Of a stretch of 5,254 nt of DNA, positions 1-5,254 are shown in pieces. The position numbers and the translations under genes were made by a program. The stretch spans positions 1-5,254 of the forward strand of contig CALMDN010000378.1 of NCBI GenBank assembly GCA_937864935.1, in the 5' to 3' direction. The notes below the pieces were generated by a model. It was not told the DNA's origin. It saw only the letters and a program-made list of their open reading frames with translations, and ran no database searches. Origin of the DNA: an uncultured Bacteroidales bacterium (GTDB taxonomy: Bacteria > Bacteroidota > Bacteroidia > Bacteroidales > Lentimicrobiaceae). The first letter of the stretch is position 1. Each line of letters starts with the position of its first letter.

Positions 1-431
1 GCCAGCTGGGAAATTTCATCGGAAGCATTGTACAGGGTAGCACCCATCTTGTTCTGGCTGTTCACCCAGGCCCAGTCCTTGTCGATATTTGCAGCATTCA
101 CCACCAGCAGATAGGTTTCGGCATTGATGCGGTACACTAGAAGATCGTCAACAATACCGCCCTTATCGTTCGGGAAGCAACTGTATTGTACCTTTCCATC
201 CACCAGCTTTGAGGCATCGTTTGAGGTAACCCACTGCACGAAGTCCAACGCTTTCGGGCCTTTTACCCAGAATTCACCCATGTGTGAAACATCGAATACC
301 CCGAGGGCTTTGCGCACGGTTTCATGCTCTGCGATCAGTCCTTCGTACTGAACCGGCATGAAGTATCCGGCAAACTCAACCATTTTTGCACCAAAAGCTT
401 CGTGAAGTGCCGTAAATGCTGTATATTTCAT
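1..431 (-). CDS. gcvT: Aminomethyltransferase, glycine cleavage T protein (N-terminal part, cut by window edge)
   Basis: GcvT transfers the methylene carbon of the aminomethyl group carried by the lipoyl H protein to tetrahydrofolate, releasing ammonia, in the cytoplasmic glycine cleavage complex. Reading the minus strand from the ATG at 431 gives 143 uninterrupted codons before the window edge, out of roughly 360 usual for the family. Seen directly: the opening [20 protein letters not shown], then FMPVQYEGL (residues 24-32), DVSHMGE (47-53), [21 protein letters not shown] (81-101) and [10 protein letters not shown] (110-119). These follow the N-terminal folate-binding domain of GcvT in order; the acidic pair D95/D96 matches the conserved Asp region used in catalysis. 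The start is set by homology, since family members begin a few residues before this LHE segment. No Shine-Dalgarno is visible, only an A/T-rich leader. The gene is divergent from rho. A related folate enzyme is possible but unlikely given the motif set. Confidence 0.95.
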   Translation of the reverse strand, partial: MKYTAFTALHEAFGAKMVEFAGYFMPVQYEGLIAEHETVRKALGVFDVSHMGEFWVKGPKALDFVQWVTSNDASKLVDGKVQYSCFPNDKGGIVDDLLVYRINAETYLLVVNAANIDKDWAWVNSQNKMGATLYNASDEISQL

Positions 432-459
432 ATTGAAGATTTTATTGGATTTAACGGGA

Positions 460-467
460 CAAACCTA
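460..467 (-). promoter_or_regulatory. Candidate gcvT promoter, Bacteroidota -7 box
   Basis: On the minus strand this reads TAGGTTTG, an exact match to the TAnnTTTG -7 consensus of the Bacteroidota primary sigma factor. It would start transcription near 450-455 and leave a short leader of about 20-25 bases before the gcvT ATG. No convincing TTTG -33 element lies at the expected distance upstream; the sequence there is A-rich and then CCACATTCC. The call rests on one box and its position. Confidence 0.45.
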
Positions 468-526
468 CAGGATTTTTTTGGAATGTGGTATATATCTGAT
501 GGGAAATTCTGACTAACAGTACTGAA

Positions 527-578
527 CTGAAACCTCTTTCTTCAGGTCAAACTGCTGAAATCTGTAAAAGGGTTTCAG
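527..578. repeat. Nested inverted repeat in the intergenic region
   Basis: The arms CTGAAACC (527-534) and GGTTTCAG (571-578) are perfect 8-base complements separated by 36 bases. Pairing can continue inwards with one wobble, one mismatch and three T-A pairs (537-539 with 566-568). Inside, TTCAG (541-545) and CTGAA (555-559) form a second 5-base stem with a 9-base loop. No T-run follows on either strand, so it does not look like a terminator. It lies upstream of both predicted promoters, so it would act as DNA or belong to an undetected transcript. Confidence 0.45.
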
Positions 579-595
579 GCTTTGTTGTTACAGGG

Positions 596-617
596 AGGAT
601 GCCATTTGTGTCATCCT
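596..617. repeat. Dyad AGGATG/CATCCT
   Basis: A perfect 6-base inverted repeat, 596-601 and 612-617, has a 10-base spacer. After one C/T mismatch two more pairs (603-604 with 609-610) can form around a TTTG loop. It lies about 60 bases upstream of the rho -33 box. It could be a protein-binding operator. It lacks the T-run of an intrinsic terminator. Confidence 0.3.
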
Positions 618-676
618 TTATTCAGTTTACCTCACTGGTTTCCGGGAATGCAAAATACAAAGAGTAAAAACAGGCT

Positions 677-711
677 TTTGGTTTTTAATTAGAAATAATG
701 TTGTATCTTTG
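677..711 (+). promoter_or_regulatory. Probable rho promoter (TTTG / TAnnTTTG)
   Basis: TATCTTTG at 704-711 matches the TAnnTTTG -7 box of the Bacteroidota primary sigma factor exactly. A TTTG at 677-680 lies 23 bases upstream, close to the spacing usual for the -33 element. Transcription would begin near 716-719, giving a rho leader of about 148 bases. Both boxes are seen directly; their use as a promoter is inferred. Confidence 0.6.
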
Positions 712-717
712 TGCCTT

Positions 718-865
718 CAAAAACAGTTCAATCCCGCTCTCTTTTTTATTCTCTCATTTACTTCTTTTTTCAGCAGGATAATCGGATAAAACCGGAGCGC
801 GGTTTCATTAACCAGTCTTTTATTTCCAACCAATAGTTTCAGGATTAAACCCTAACCAATATTTT
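718..865 (+). promoter_or_regulatory. Long rho 5' leader with pyrimidine-rich, rut-like tract
   Basis: The predicted untranslated leader is unusually long for a gene with a close promoter. Positions 737-772 are 36 bases without a single G, by count 23 T, 9 C and 4 A, with several YC dinucleotides, the kind of unstructured C/U-rich RNA that Rho binds. After it comes a short hairpin, AAACCG (789-794) with CGGTTT (800-805) around a GAGCG loop. A competing pairing, GGTT (801-804) with AACC (810-813), would exclude the first. GTTT (836-839) and AAAC (847-850) can pair just before the start codon. No standard Shine-Dalgarno lies at normal distance; AGGA at 841-844 is too far from the ATG at 866. 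Self-control of rho by Rho-dependent attenuation is known in Escherichia coli; its presence here is inferred. Confidence 0.4.
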
Positions 866-2749
866 ATGTACGATATTATTGAGCTTAACAACAAGCAGAT
901 CGAAGAGCTTAAAGACATTGCGCGTGGTCTGAGCATACCGAGGTACGACTCTTTAAAAAAGCAGGACCTTGTATATCAGATTCTTGACTTTCAGGCATTG
1001 AACCCTTCAAAAGAGATGCTCGAGAAGGAAAAAGCCGCAAGAGAAAACAAATTCAAACGTCAACGCATTCCCGATGAGCGGTTTGCCAAAGGGAAACCCA
1101 GATTTGAAAGACCCAAACAGGGAACGCCGGTAGCTTCTTCCAACCCAACTACCGCAGCAGCAAACAATCCCGCAGAAGAAGCTGAAGCGATTTCTGCTCC
1201 GGTTGAAACTCCTGCTGAACAGGTAGTGACTACTAAACCCCAAAACGTGAAAGAAACCGAAAAGCCCAGACGTGGCCGCCCCAAAAGAGAGATCAAACCC
1301 AATCCGAACAAGCCAGGCATGACTCCTCCGGTTTCGAAAAGCGACCACATCGACGAGGAAGCCATACGTCTCAGTTCTGAACCCATTATTGAAGATGTTG
1401 TTGTAGAGGATATCCCTGAAATTGAGGTGCCTGTTGCCGAAGTTGACACTCCGGTTACTGTACCGCCTATAGTGGAAGAATACATTGCCCCTTTGCCACC
1501 GCCTCCTCCACCTGTTGAAAGATACAACGATCCGGAGCCGTTCAGACCAGGTGACCGTTACGCCAGGGATTTTAACAATCCCCGCCAGCCCAGGTTCCCC
1601 GAGCGCAAACGTGAAGAGTATACCTGGGAGTTCGATGGATTCATCTCCAGCGACGGCGTCCTCGAAATCATGCCCGATGGTTATGGATTCCTCAGATCCT
1701 CTGATTACCATTACCTGAATTCACCCGACGACGTTTATGTATCGCAGTCGCAGATCAAACTCTTCGGCCTGAAGACCGGTGATACCGTGCGCGGAACCAT
1801 CCGCCCGCCCAAGGAAGGGGAGAAGTACTTTCCGCTTATTAAAGTAGAACTGATCAACGGACGTACACCCGACGAAGTCCGTGACAGGATTCCCTTTGAT
1901 TATCTTACACCGCTTTTCCCCGAAAAGAAATTCAACCTTACCGGCCATCCCGGATCCAACTTATCTACCAGGGTCATCGATCTGTTCTCTCCCATAGGGA
2001 AAGGCCAGCGTGGACTGATCGTGGCTCAGCCCAAAACCGGTAAAACAGTGTTGCTGAAGGAAATTGCCAATGCCATTGCCTATAACCACCCCGAAGCTTA
2101 CCTGATCGTACTGCTGATCGACGAGCGTCCCGAAGAGGTTACCGATATGGCCCGAAGCGTGAAAGCCGAAGTCATTGCCTCTACTTTTGACGAACCGGCT
2201 GACCGCCATGTGAAGATCGCCAACATTGTGCTTGAAAAGGCCAAACGCATGACAGAATGCGGCCACGACGTTGTCATCCTGCTGGATTCCATCACCCGCC
2301 TTGCCCGCGCATACAATACCGTTTCACCTGCTTCAGGGAAGGTACTTTCAGGTGGTGTTGAAGCCAATGCGCTGCAGAAACCAAAACGTTTCTTCGGGGC
2401 AGCCCGCCAGATCGAAAACGGGGGCTCACTCACCATTATTGCCACCGCCCTCATCGACACCGGCTCAAAAATGGATGAGGTAATCTTTGAAGAGTTTAAG
2501 GGAACAGGCAATATGGAGCTTCAGCTCGACAGGAAGCTTTCCAATAAGCGCATCTACCCGGCCATCGACATCGTTGCATCCAGCACACGGCGTGAAGACC
2601 TGCTGCTTGACAAGGAAACCCTCCAGAGAATCTGGATTCTGCGCAACCACCTGGCCGATATGAACCCCCTCGAAGCCATGGAGTTCCTGAAAGATAAGAT
2701 GAAATATACCCAGACCAACGAGGAATTTCTCATCTCCATGAATGGTTAA
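866..2749 (+). CDS. rho: Transcription termination factor Rho with long disordered insertion
   Basis: Rho is a hexameric RNA-dependent ATPase and helicase that loads on C-rich nascent RNA and releases RNA polymerase. The protein is 627 residues against about 420 in Escherichia coli; the excess is an insertion after the N-terminal helical domain. Domains seen: helical Rho_N about 1-47; low-complexity region about 50-253; RNA-binding cold-shock-like domain about 254-330 with RNP1-type DGYGFLRS (271-278); RecA-like ATPase about 340-627. Walker A is AQPKTGKT (387-394, K393); the catalytic glutamate lies in LLIDERPEE (E420); Walker B is [14 protein letters not shown] (D474); the Q-loop is [10 protein letters not shown] (494-503); the R-loop is DTGSKMDEV (531-539); R562 and R575 align with E. 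coli R353 and the arginine finger R366. All catalytic parts are present, so the enzyme should be active. The ATG at 866 is chosen because the Rho_N domain starts immediately. The gene has its own promoter and terminator and is probably monocistronic. Confidence 0.98.
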   Translation: MYDIIELNNKQIEELKDIARGLSIPRYDSLKKQDLVYQILDFQALNPSKEMLEKEKAARENKFKRQRIPDERFAKGKPRFERPKQGTPVASSNPTTAAANNPAEEAEAISAPVETPAEQVVTTKPQNVKETEKPRRGRPKREIKPNPNKPGMTPPVSKSDHIDEEAIRLSSEPIIEDVVVEDIPEIEVPVAEVDTPVTVPPIVEEYIAPLPPPPPPVERYNDPEPFRPGDRYARDFNNPRQPRFPERKREEYTWEFDGFISSDGVLEIMPDGYGFLRSSDYHYLNSPDDVYVSQSQIKLFGLKTGDTVRGTIRPPKEGEKYFPLIKVELINGRTPDEVRDRIPFDYLTPLFPEKKFNLTGHPGSNLSTRVIDLFSPIGKGQRGLIVAQPKTGKTVLLKEIANAIAYNHPEAYLIVLLIDERPEEVTDMARSVKAEVIASTFDEPADRHVKIANIVLEKAKRMTECGHDVVILLDSITRLARAYNTVSPASGKVLSGGVEANALQKPKRFFGAARQIENGGSLTIIATALIDTGSKMDEVIFEEFKGTGNMELQLDRKLSNKRIYPAIDIVASSTRREDLLLDKETLQRIWILRNHLADMNPLEAMEFLKDKMKYTQTNEEFLISMNG

Positions 2750-2761
2750 TCCATTGGAAGC

Positions 2762-2802
2762 AAAAAAAGATGCCCTGGAATCAATTCCGGGGCATTTTTT
2801 TT
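2762..2802. terminator. Strong bidirectional intrinsic terminator between convergent genes
   Basis: The arms ATGCCCTGGAA (2770-2780) and TTCCGGGGCAT (2785-2795) form an 11-base stem with one T-G wobble and a TCAA loop. Eight T (2795-2802) follow on the plus strand, ending rho transcripts 13 to 53 bases after the stop. Seven A (2762-2768) precede the hairpin, so the minus-strand transcript of the barrel gene also meets a stem followed by a U-run. The remaining 2803-2894 shows nothing else. Confidence 0.9.
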
Positions 2803-2894
2803 ATGATTTCCAAAGTCAGCGATCACCACATAATAAAAGAACAGGCTTTTTCAGTAAACCGGAAAGATGGAAATCAGGTCAATTCTGGAAAAAA

Positions 2895-3578
2895 TTATAA
2901 TATATTGATTATCAAAGAGAATGAACTATTCCAGAGGGTGATGTTTCTTTTATCGGTCCGTATGCCTGCCCCTGTGCGGAAATCGAAGGATCCCCTGGAA
3001 TTCAACAACTCATTGTTCAATCCAAGATAATAGCAGGGCGTGATTTTATAAATGAGCTGTAAGCTGGCACCGTATGCAAAGCTGATATCGCGCGAACGCG
3101 TAATTTCGAAATAGTCCTCTCCCAGAAGATAATAAGTGGCTTTGTACAATTGATAAGGTGTGGATGAGAAAATAACACCGGCCAGCAGTTGTCCGTCGAT
3201 ACTGAATTTCTCAGCCAGTTGTCTGCTGTACCCTGCACCTGCCATCAACTGTATGGTCTTAAAAGGCTCGCTCCGGATATACAGATCCTCGATAAACGGA
3301 TCAGCCTGCATTTTTTCGTAACCTAACCTGGCGACATCAACGGGGTTCAGCTGAACTCCTCCTTCGAGCAATAATGTGTAGTTCCTCAGGATCGCTGCTT
3401 TTACATCCATTGAACCGGAGAAACCCGGGAGGGTGAAACTGCCTTTCTGAAGGTCTGTTTTTTTGAATTCGGCCAGTGGCATGGCCACTCCGGAATTGAT
3501 TGACAGTTGCAGCTTTCGGGGCTGTGCGTTGATTGTCAGCAGGTTTAAAAAGAAGAAAACAGTAAGCAGCAACTTCAT
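2895..3578 (-). CDS. Secreted protein, probable small outer-membrane beta-barrel
   Basis: This is a 227-residue protein with no recognised specific function. The N-terminus MKLLLTVFFFLNLLTINAQP is a typical Sec signal peptide with probable cleavage before the glutamine of NAQP. The mature part opens with LQLSINSGVAMPLAEFK and shows alternating hydrophobic segments with glycine and aromatic residues, such as LLLEGGVQLN, IQLMAGAGYSRQLAEKFSIDGQLL, ISFAYGASLQLIYKI and a last strand WNSSFSLIINIL. This resembles the outer-membrane beta-barrel families abundant in Bacteroidota, with perhaps eight to ten strands. The ORF is open up to an ATG at 3695 (266 codons), but the signal peptide sets the start at 3578, or 3581 since two ATG codons are adjacent. 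It lies downstream of the cytochrome gene on the same strand, but a hairpin separates them. Its role (structural, transport or adhesion) cannot be told from sequence. Confidence 0.75.
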   Translation of the reverse strand: MKLLLTVFFFLNLLTINAQPRKLQLSINSGVAMPLAEFKKTDLQKGSFTLPGFSGSMDVKAAILRNYTLLLEGGVQLNPVDVARLGYEKMQADPFIEDLYIRSEPFKTIQLMAGAGYSRQLAEKFSIDGQLLAGVIFSSTPYQLYKATYYLLGEDYFEITRSRDISFAYGASLQLIYKITPCYYLGLNNELLNSRGSFDFRTGAGIRTDKRNITLWNSSFSLIINIL

Positions 3579-3598
3579 CATACAACACTTTGTGGCAA
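3578..3598. repeat. Direct repeat copy 1 (with 3748-3768)
   Basis: This 21-base segment begins TCATACAA and ends TTGTGGCAA; it matches 3748-3768 at 19 of 21 positions in the same orientation. This copy covers the start codons and the bases just upstream of the barrel gene. On the minus strand it could be read as CHKVLYD in one frame, close to the cytochrome ending CHNVLYE. Similarity does not continue clearly beyond the 21 bases. Confidence 0.7.
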
Positions 3599-3626
3599 CT
3601 AAATTACGAAAATCCTTCACCGGAAA
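3599..3626 (-). promoter_or_regulatory. Weak promoter candidate for the barrel gene
   Basis: On the minus strand 3606-3599 reads TAATTTAG, seven of eight positions of TAnnTTTG. A TTT within TGTTTCC lies 17 bases further upstream (3624-3626) as a poor -33 match. Transcription would begin about 10 bases before the ATG. The gene needs its own promoter if the hairpin at 3667-3712 terminates transcription from the cytochrome gene. Confidence 0.25.
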
Positions 3627-3650
3627 CAGGTTGGATACTAACTTGTATTT

Positions 3651-3670
3651 ACCAATGCTGGCCAATGCTG
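3651..3670. repeat. Tandem 10-base duplication
   Basis: ACCAATGCTG is followed directly by GCCAATGCTG, two copies of a 10-mer with one difference. The second copy runs into the outer arm of the palindrome that begins at 3667. It is probably a slippage product; no function is evident. Confidence 0.5.
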
Positions 3671-3712
3671 AAAAAAGCTTCCGGTGCAATCGCACCGTCA
3701 GCTTGTTTCAGC
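3667..3712 (-). terminator. Long imperfect palindrome, probable terminator of the cytochrome gene
   Basis: This 46-base imperfect palindrome pairs GCTGAAA (3667-3673) with TTTCAGC (3706-3712), AAGCT (3675-3679) with AGCTT (3700-3704), and CGGTGC (3682-3687) with GCACCG (3692-3697) around an AATC loop. The interruptions are symmetrical: one A/G mismatch and a 2x2 internal loop of TC against TC. Read on the minus strand, the inner stem is followed by a run of six T (3676-3671), as in an intrinsic terminator about 40-70 bases after the cytochrome stop. The outer arm that overlaps the T-run is more than a simple terminator needs. Confidence 0.65.
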
Positions 3713-3743
3713 AGAGAACTCAGCCTGCACACTTCTTAGTGCG

Positions 3744-5243
3744 CTATTCATACAATACATTGTGGCAATCTGAGCAGAGGGCCGTAATTTCTTTACCTCG
3801 TATGAAAACAGGATGAACAAATTCGAGGGTGGAAGCGAGGGGAACCATTTGGGTATTTCCGGTAACTCCCTGGGCAAGAATGGTATGACACAGATCGCAG
3901 TTTTTGGAAATGGTTTCACCGGTTTTTGTCTTGTGACGGTCAGAATGACAACGGAAACAGCCTTCAGATTCAAGATGCCCGATGTGGTTGAGGTATTGGG
4001 TGGCATCGGCTTTCATATAGGGAAATACATTGTTGCTGTATTCCTGTTGTACCACCCTGATGGCCTTCTGAATTCTGAAAAAGTCCTTTAGATATACATC
4101 GGGATAATTGTCTTTATAATAGGCAACCATGGTCAGATAGATATGTAGCCGGCCATGATCAGCCGTTTCATAAGGAATTTTGAGTGCTTCCATAGCCGCC
4201 ATTTTTATCCAGGGAATATTTCCGGGTATTTTTCTTGAAACGATGGCCTGATCAACAAAGTCGGGAGCTGATTTATAAACATGCGAAGGACGGGTATGGC
4301 AATCCATGCAATCCATCGAACGGGTTTCCAGGGTGTCGAGGGTGGGCTGATCAACCATGTTTTCATCATCGGTGAAGATTTTGGTCTCTCCGGTCTTCAG
4401 GTTGGTTAACTTCACCCACGGAATGCTTTCCCGGTTTTTTGTGCTGGCTTTGTATTCAATTCTGTAATCTTTGTTGATGTGCCAGTGAATGCCTTCGGTC
4501 AGGCCTTTGGCACTGTGTTCGGGCCCGATTTTCATGAGCAGGGAGATATCCCACGGTGTGTTGGCTGAGTCAGCAAGAAAGGAACGCTGATTTCTCAGCT
4601 TCTGAGCGTAGAATTTTTCCGGCCAATGACATTTTTCACAGGTTTCACTGGCAGGCCGCAGGTTGTGCAGGGGTGTTCCGATGGGCCTCGAATACTTGTT
4701 GAATAAAACAGAGTATACCTGATACAAGCCCGATAATTTTGATTTTACATACCAGTCAGCACCTTCTCCCACATGACATTCCACACACTTTACATTGGCA
4801 TGTGATGAGTGCTGATAGGTTACATATTCCGGCTCCATCACCTGATGGCAAAGCGTTCCGCAGAATTCAACAGATTCGGTATAGTGGAATGCCCTGTAAC
4901 TGCCGATGGACGAAAAAACCATCAGAATTACAGTGATCACCGTAATCCTCACCAATGCCGTGCGGTGAAATCTGTCGTTCAGATCAAGAATGGGCCACTT
5001 TCCTGTATTTTCCGGCTTTCCCTGCATCTTTTTCCGGTTAATCAGCATCCCCAGGGGTATCAGCAGCAGCCCCAGAACCATGAAAGCCGGGACAATGATG
5101 TAAATGAACAGCCCCATGTAGGCATTGCTTTCATCCGAAAACAGGGAAAAAAGGTAAAGCACAAAAATGATGATCAGGCTGTTGATGGTGAGAATAAATC
5201 CCGAAATGCTGATCCAGTTGTAAATCGATTTGGGTAGTTTCAT
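3744..5243 (-). CDS. Membrane-anchored seven-heme cytochrome c, NapC/NirT type, ImcH-like
   Basis: The 499-residue protein likely takes electrons from menaquinol at the inner membrane and passes them to periplasmic or outer carriers. Three hydrophobic helices are seen, about 9-35, 42-67 and 98-116, followed by a large exported heme domain. Seven heme-attachment sites are visible: CGTLCH (128-133), CVECH (153-157), CEKCH (202-206), CMDCH (312-316), CFRCH (429-433), CDLCH (449-453) and CSDCH (490-494). The first is CX3CH, not the standard CXXCH, and is followed by QVMEPEY, whose Met136 may act as an axial ligand as in NapC/NrfH relatives. The segment CVECHVGEGADWYVKSKLSG is typical of the NapC/NirT domain. 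Seven hemes, three helices and about 500 residues recall ImcH of Geobacter; this is from memory and not an alignment. The start at 5243 opens directly into MKLPKSIYNW before helix 1; no Shine-Dalgarno is visible in the 11 bases left, and an upstream operon partner cannot be excluded. Confidence 0.85.
   Translation of the reverse strand: MKLPKSIYNWISISGFILTINSLIIIFVLYLFSLFSDESNAYMGLFIYIIVPAFMVLGLLLIPLGMLINRKKMQGKPENTGKWPILDLNDRFHRTALVRITVITVILMVFSSIGSYRAFHYTESVEFCGTLCHQVMEPEYVTYQHSSHANVKCVECHVGEGADWYVKSKLSGLYQVYSVLFNKYSRPIGTPLHNLRPASETCEKCHWPEKFYAQKLRNQRSFLADSANTPWDISLLMKIGPEHSAKGLTEGIHWHINKDYRIEYKASTKNRESIPWVKLTNLKTGETKIFTDDENMVDQPTLDTLETRSMDCMDCHTRPSHVYKSAPDFVDQAIVSRKIPGNIPWIKMAAMEALKIPYETADHGRLHIYLTMVAYYKDNYPDVYLKDFFRIQKAIRVVQQEYSNNVFPYMKADATQYLNHIGHLESEGCFRCHSDRHKTKTGETISKNCDLCHTILAQGVTGNTQMVPLASTLEFVHPVFIRGKEITALCSDCHNVLYE
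3748..3768. repeat. Direct repeat copy 2 (with 3578-3598)
   Basis: This is the second copy of the 21-base direct repeat, lying within the last codons of the cytochrome gene, where the minus strand encodes the end of CHNVLYE. It differs from copy 1 at two positions. The 149 bases between the copies (3599-3747) contain the imperfect palindrome, the tandem 10-mer and the cytochrome stop codon. Confidence 0.7.
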
Positions 5244-5254
5244 AGGAGCGGATG

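Larger units (their letters stand above)
432..717. other. Divergent intergenic region between gcvT and rho (non-coding)
   Basis: This is the upstream part of a 434-base gap between the two divergent starts. No convincing gene is seen; a 62-codon plus-strand ORF at 324-512 lies half inside gcvT and has no recognisable features. The stretch holds the gcvT promoter candidate near 460, a pair of arms CTGAAACC (527-534) and GGTTTCAG (571-578) enclosing a smaller TTCAG/CTGAA pair (541-545 and 555-559), a dyad AGGATG/CATCCT (596-601 and 612-617), and the rho promoter candidate at 677-711. The dyads could be operator sites or transcript structures; the sequence alone does not decide. Confidence 0.6.

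Noticed and set aside
324..512. 62-codon plus-strand ORF across the gcvT start
   Set aside because: It overlaps the conserved gcvT N-terminus in antisense and has no domain or promoter support.
432..660. Glycine riboswitch upstream of gcvT
   Set aside because: The minus-strand sequence lacks the conserved glycine aptamer core, and the predicted gcvT leader is only about 20-25 bases.
1007..1711. Long minus-strand ORF (234 codons) and a second at 1060-1527 (155 codons) opposite rho
   Set aside because: Both lie antisense to the low-complexity part of rho. The second shows the poly-Gly expected as the complement of the proline codons. No domain, signal or start context supports them.
2770..3030. 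86-codon plus-strand ORF after rho
   Set aside because: Its start codon lies in the terminator stem and its 3' half is antisense to the barrel gene. It has no recognisable features.
3579..3695. Upstream ATG start at 3695 for the barrel gene
   Set aside because: It would put 39 extra residues before a clear signal peptide and would begin within the palindrome. The start at 3578 or 3581 fits export.
3599..3747. Classical insertion sequence or MITE
   Set aside because: No terminal inverted repeats are seen at the segment ends and no transposase is present. The idea is kept only as a weak explanation for the direct repeat.
4809..5237. 142-codon plus-strand ORF, plus a smaller one at 3813-4091
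   Set aside because: Both are antisense to the heptaheme cytochrome gene, whose motifs run across the entire region. Their translations resemble no domain.

Overview
The window looks like ordinary chromosomal DNA from a Bacteroidota bacterium, probably an environmental Bacteroidales-like anaerobe or facultative anaerobe. The evidence is a Rho factor with the long disordered insertion usual in that phylum, promoter-like TAnnTTTG boxes, start codons without clear Shine-Dalgarno sequences, and an exported protein with the short N-terminal signal ending in A-Q that is common there. No mobile element, CRISPR array, rRNA or tRNA gene was found.

Layout. (1) Positions 1-431, minus strand: the first 143 codons of gcvT, the T protein of the glycine cleavage system, cut by the window edge. 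(2) Positions 432-865: a 434-base divergent intergenic region. It holds a probable gcvT promoter, inverted repeats, a recurring CTGAA/TTCAG pentamer, a good rho promoter candidate, and a roughly 150-base rho leader with a pyrimidine-rich, G-free tract. (3) Positions 866-2749, plus strand: rho, complete, with an insertion of about 200 residues. (4) Positions 2762-2802: a strong terminator hairpin that should work in both directions between convergent genes. (5) Positions 2895-3578, minus strand: a small secreted protein, probably an outer-membrane beta-barrel. (6) Positions 3579-3743: a short intergenic stretch with a long imperfect palindrome (terminator on the minus strand), flanked by a near-perfect 21-base direct repeat. 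(7) Positions 3744-5243, minus strand: a membrane-anchored seven-heme cytochrome c of the NapC/NirT type, resembling ImcH-like inner-membrane quinol oxidoreductases.

How the genes relate. gcvT and rho are housekeeping genes transcribed divergently. The cytochrome probably passes electrons from menaquinol to periplasmic or extracytoplasmic acceptors, which suggests a respiratory life style. The beta-barrel gene lies just downstream on the same strand but is separated from the cytochrome by a terminator-like hairpin, so a shared function is not established.

The points most worth a second look are the charge-patterned disordered region of Rho (with a hexaproline run and an AT-hook-like motif), the possible Rho self-regulation site in its leader, the CX3CH first heme site of the cytochrome, and the direct repeat plus palindrome between the cytochrome and barrel genes. 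None of these proves a new system. The window is mostly conventional.
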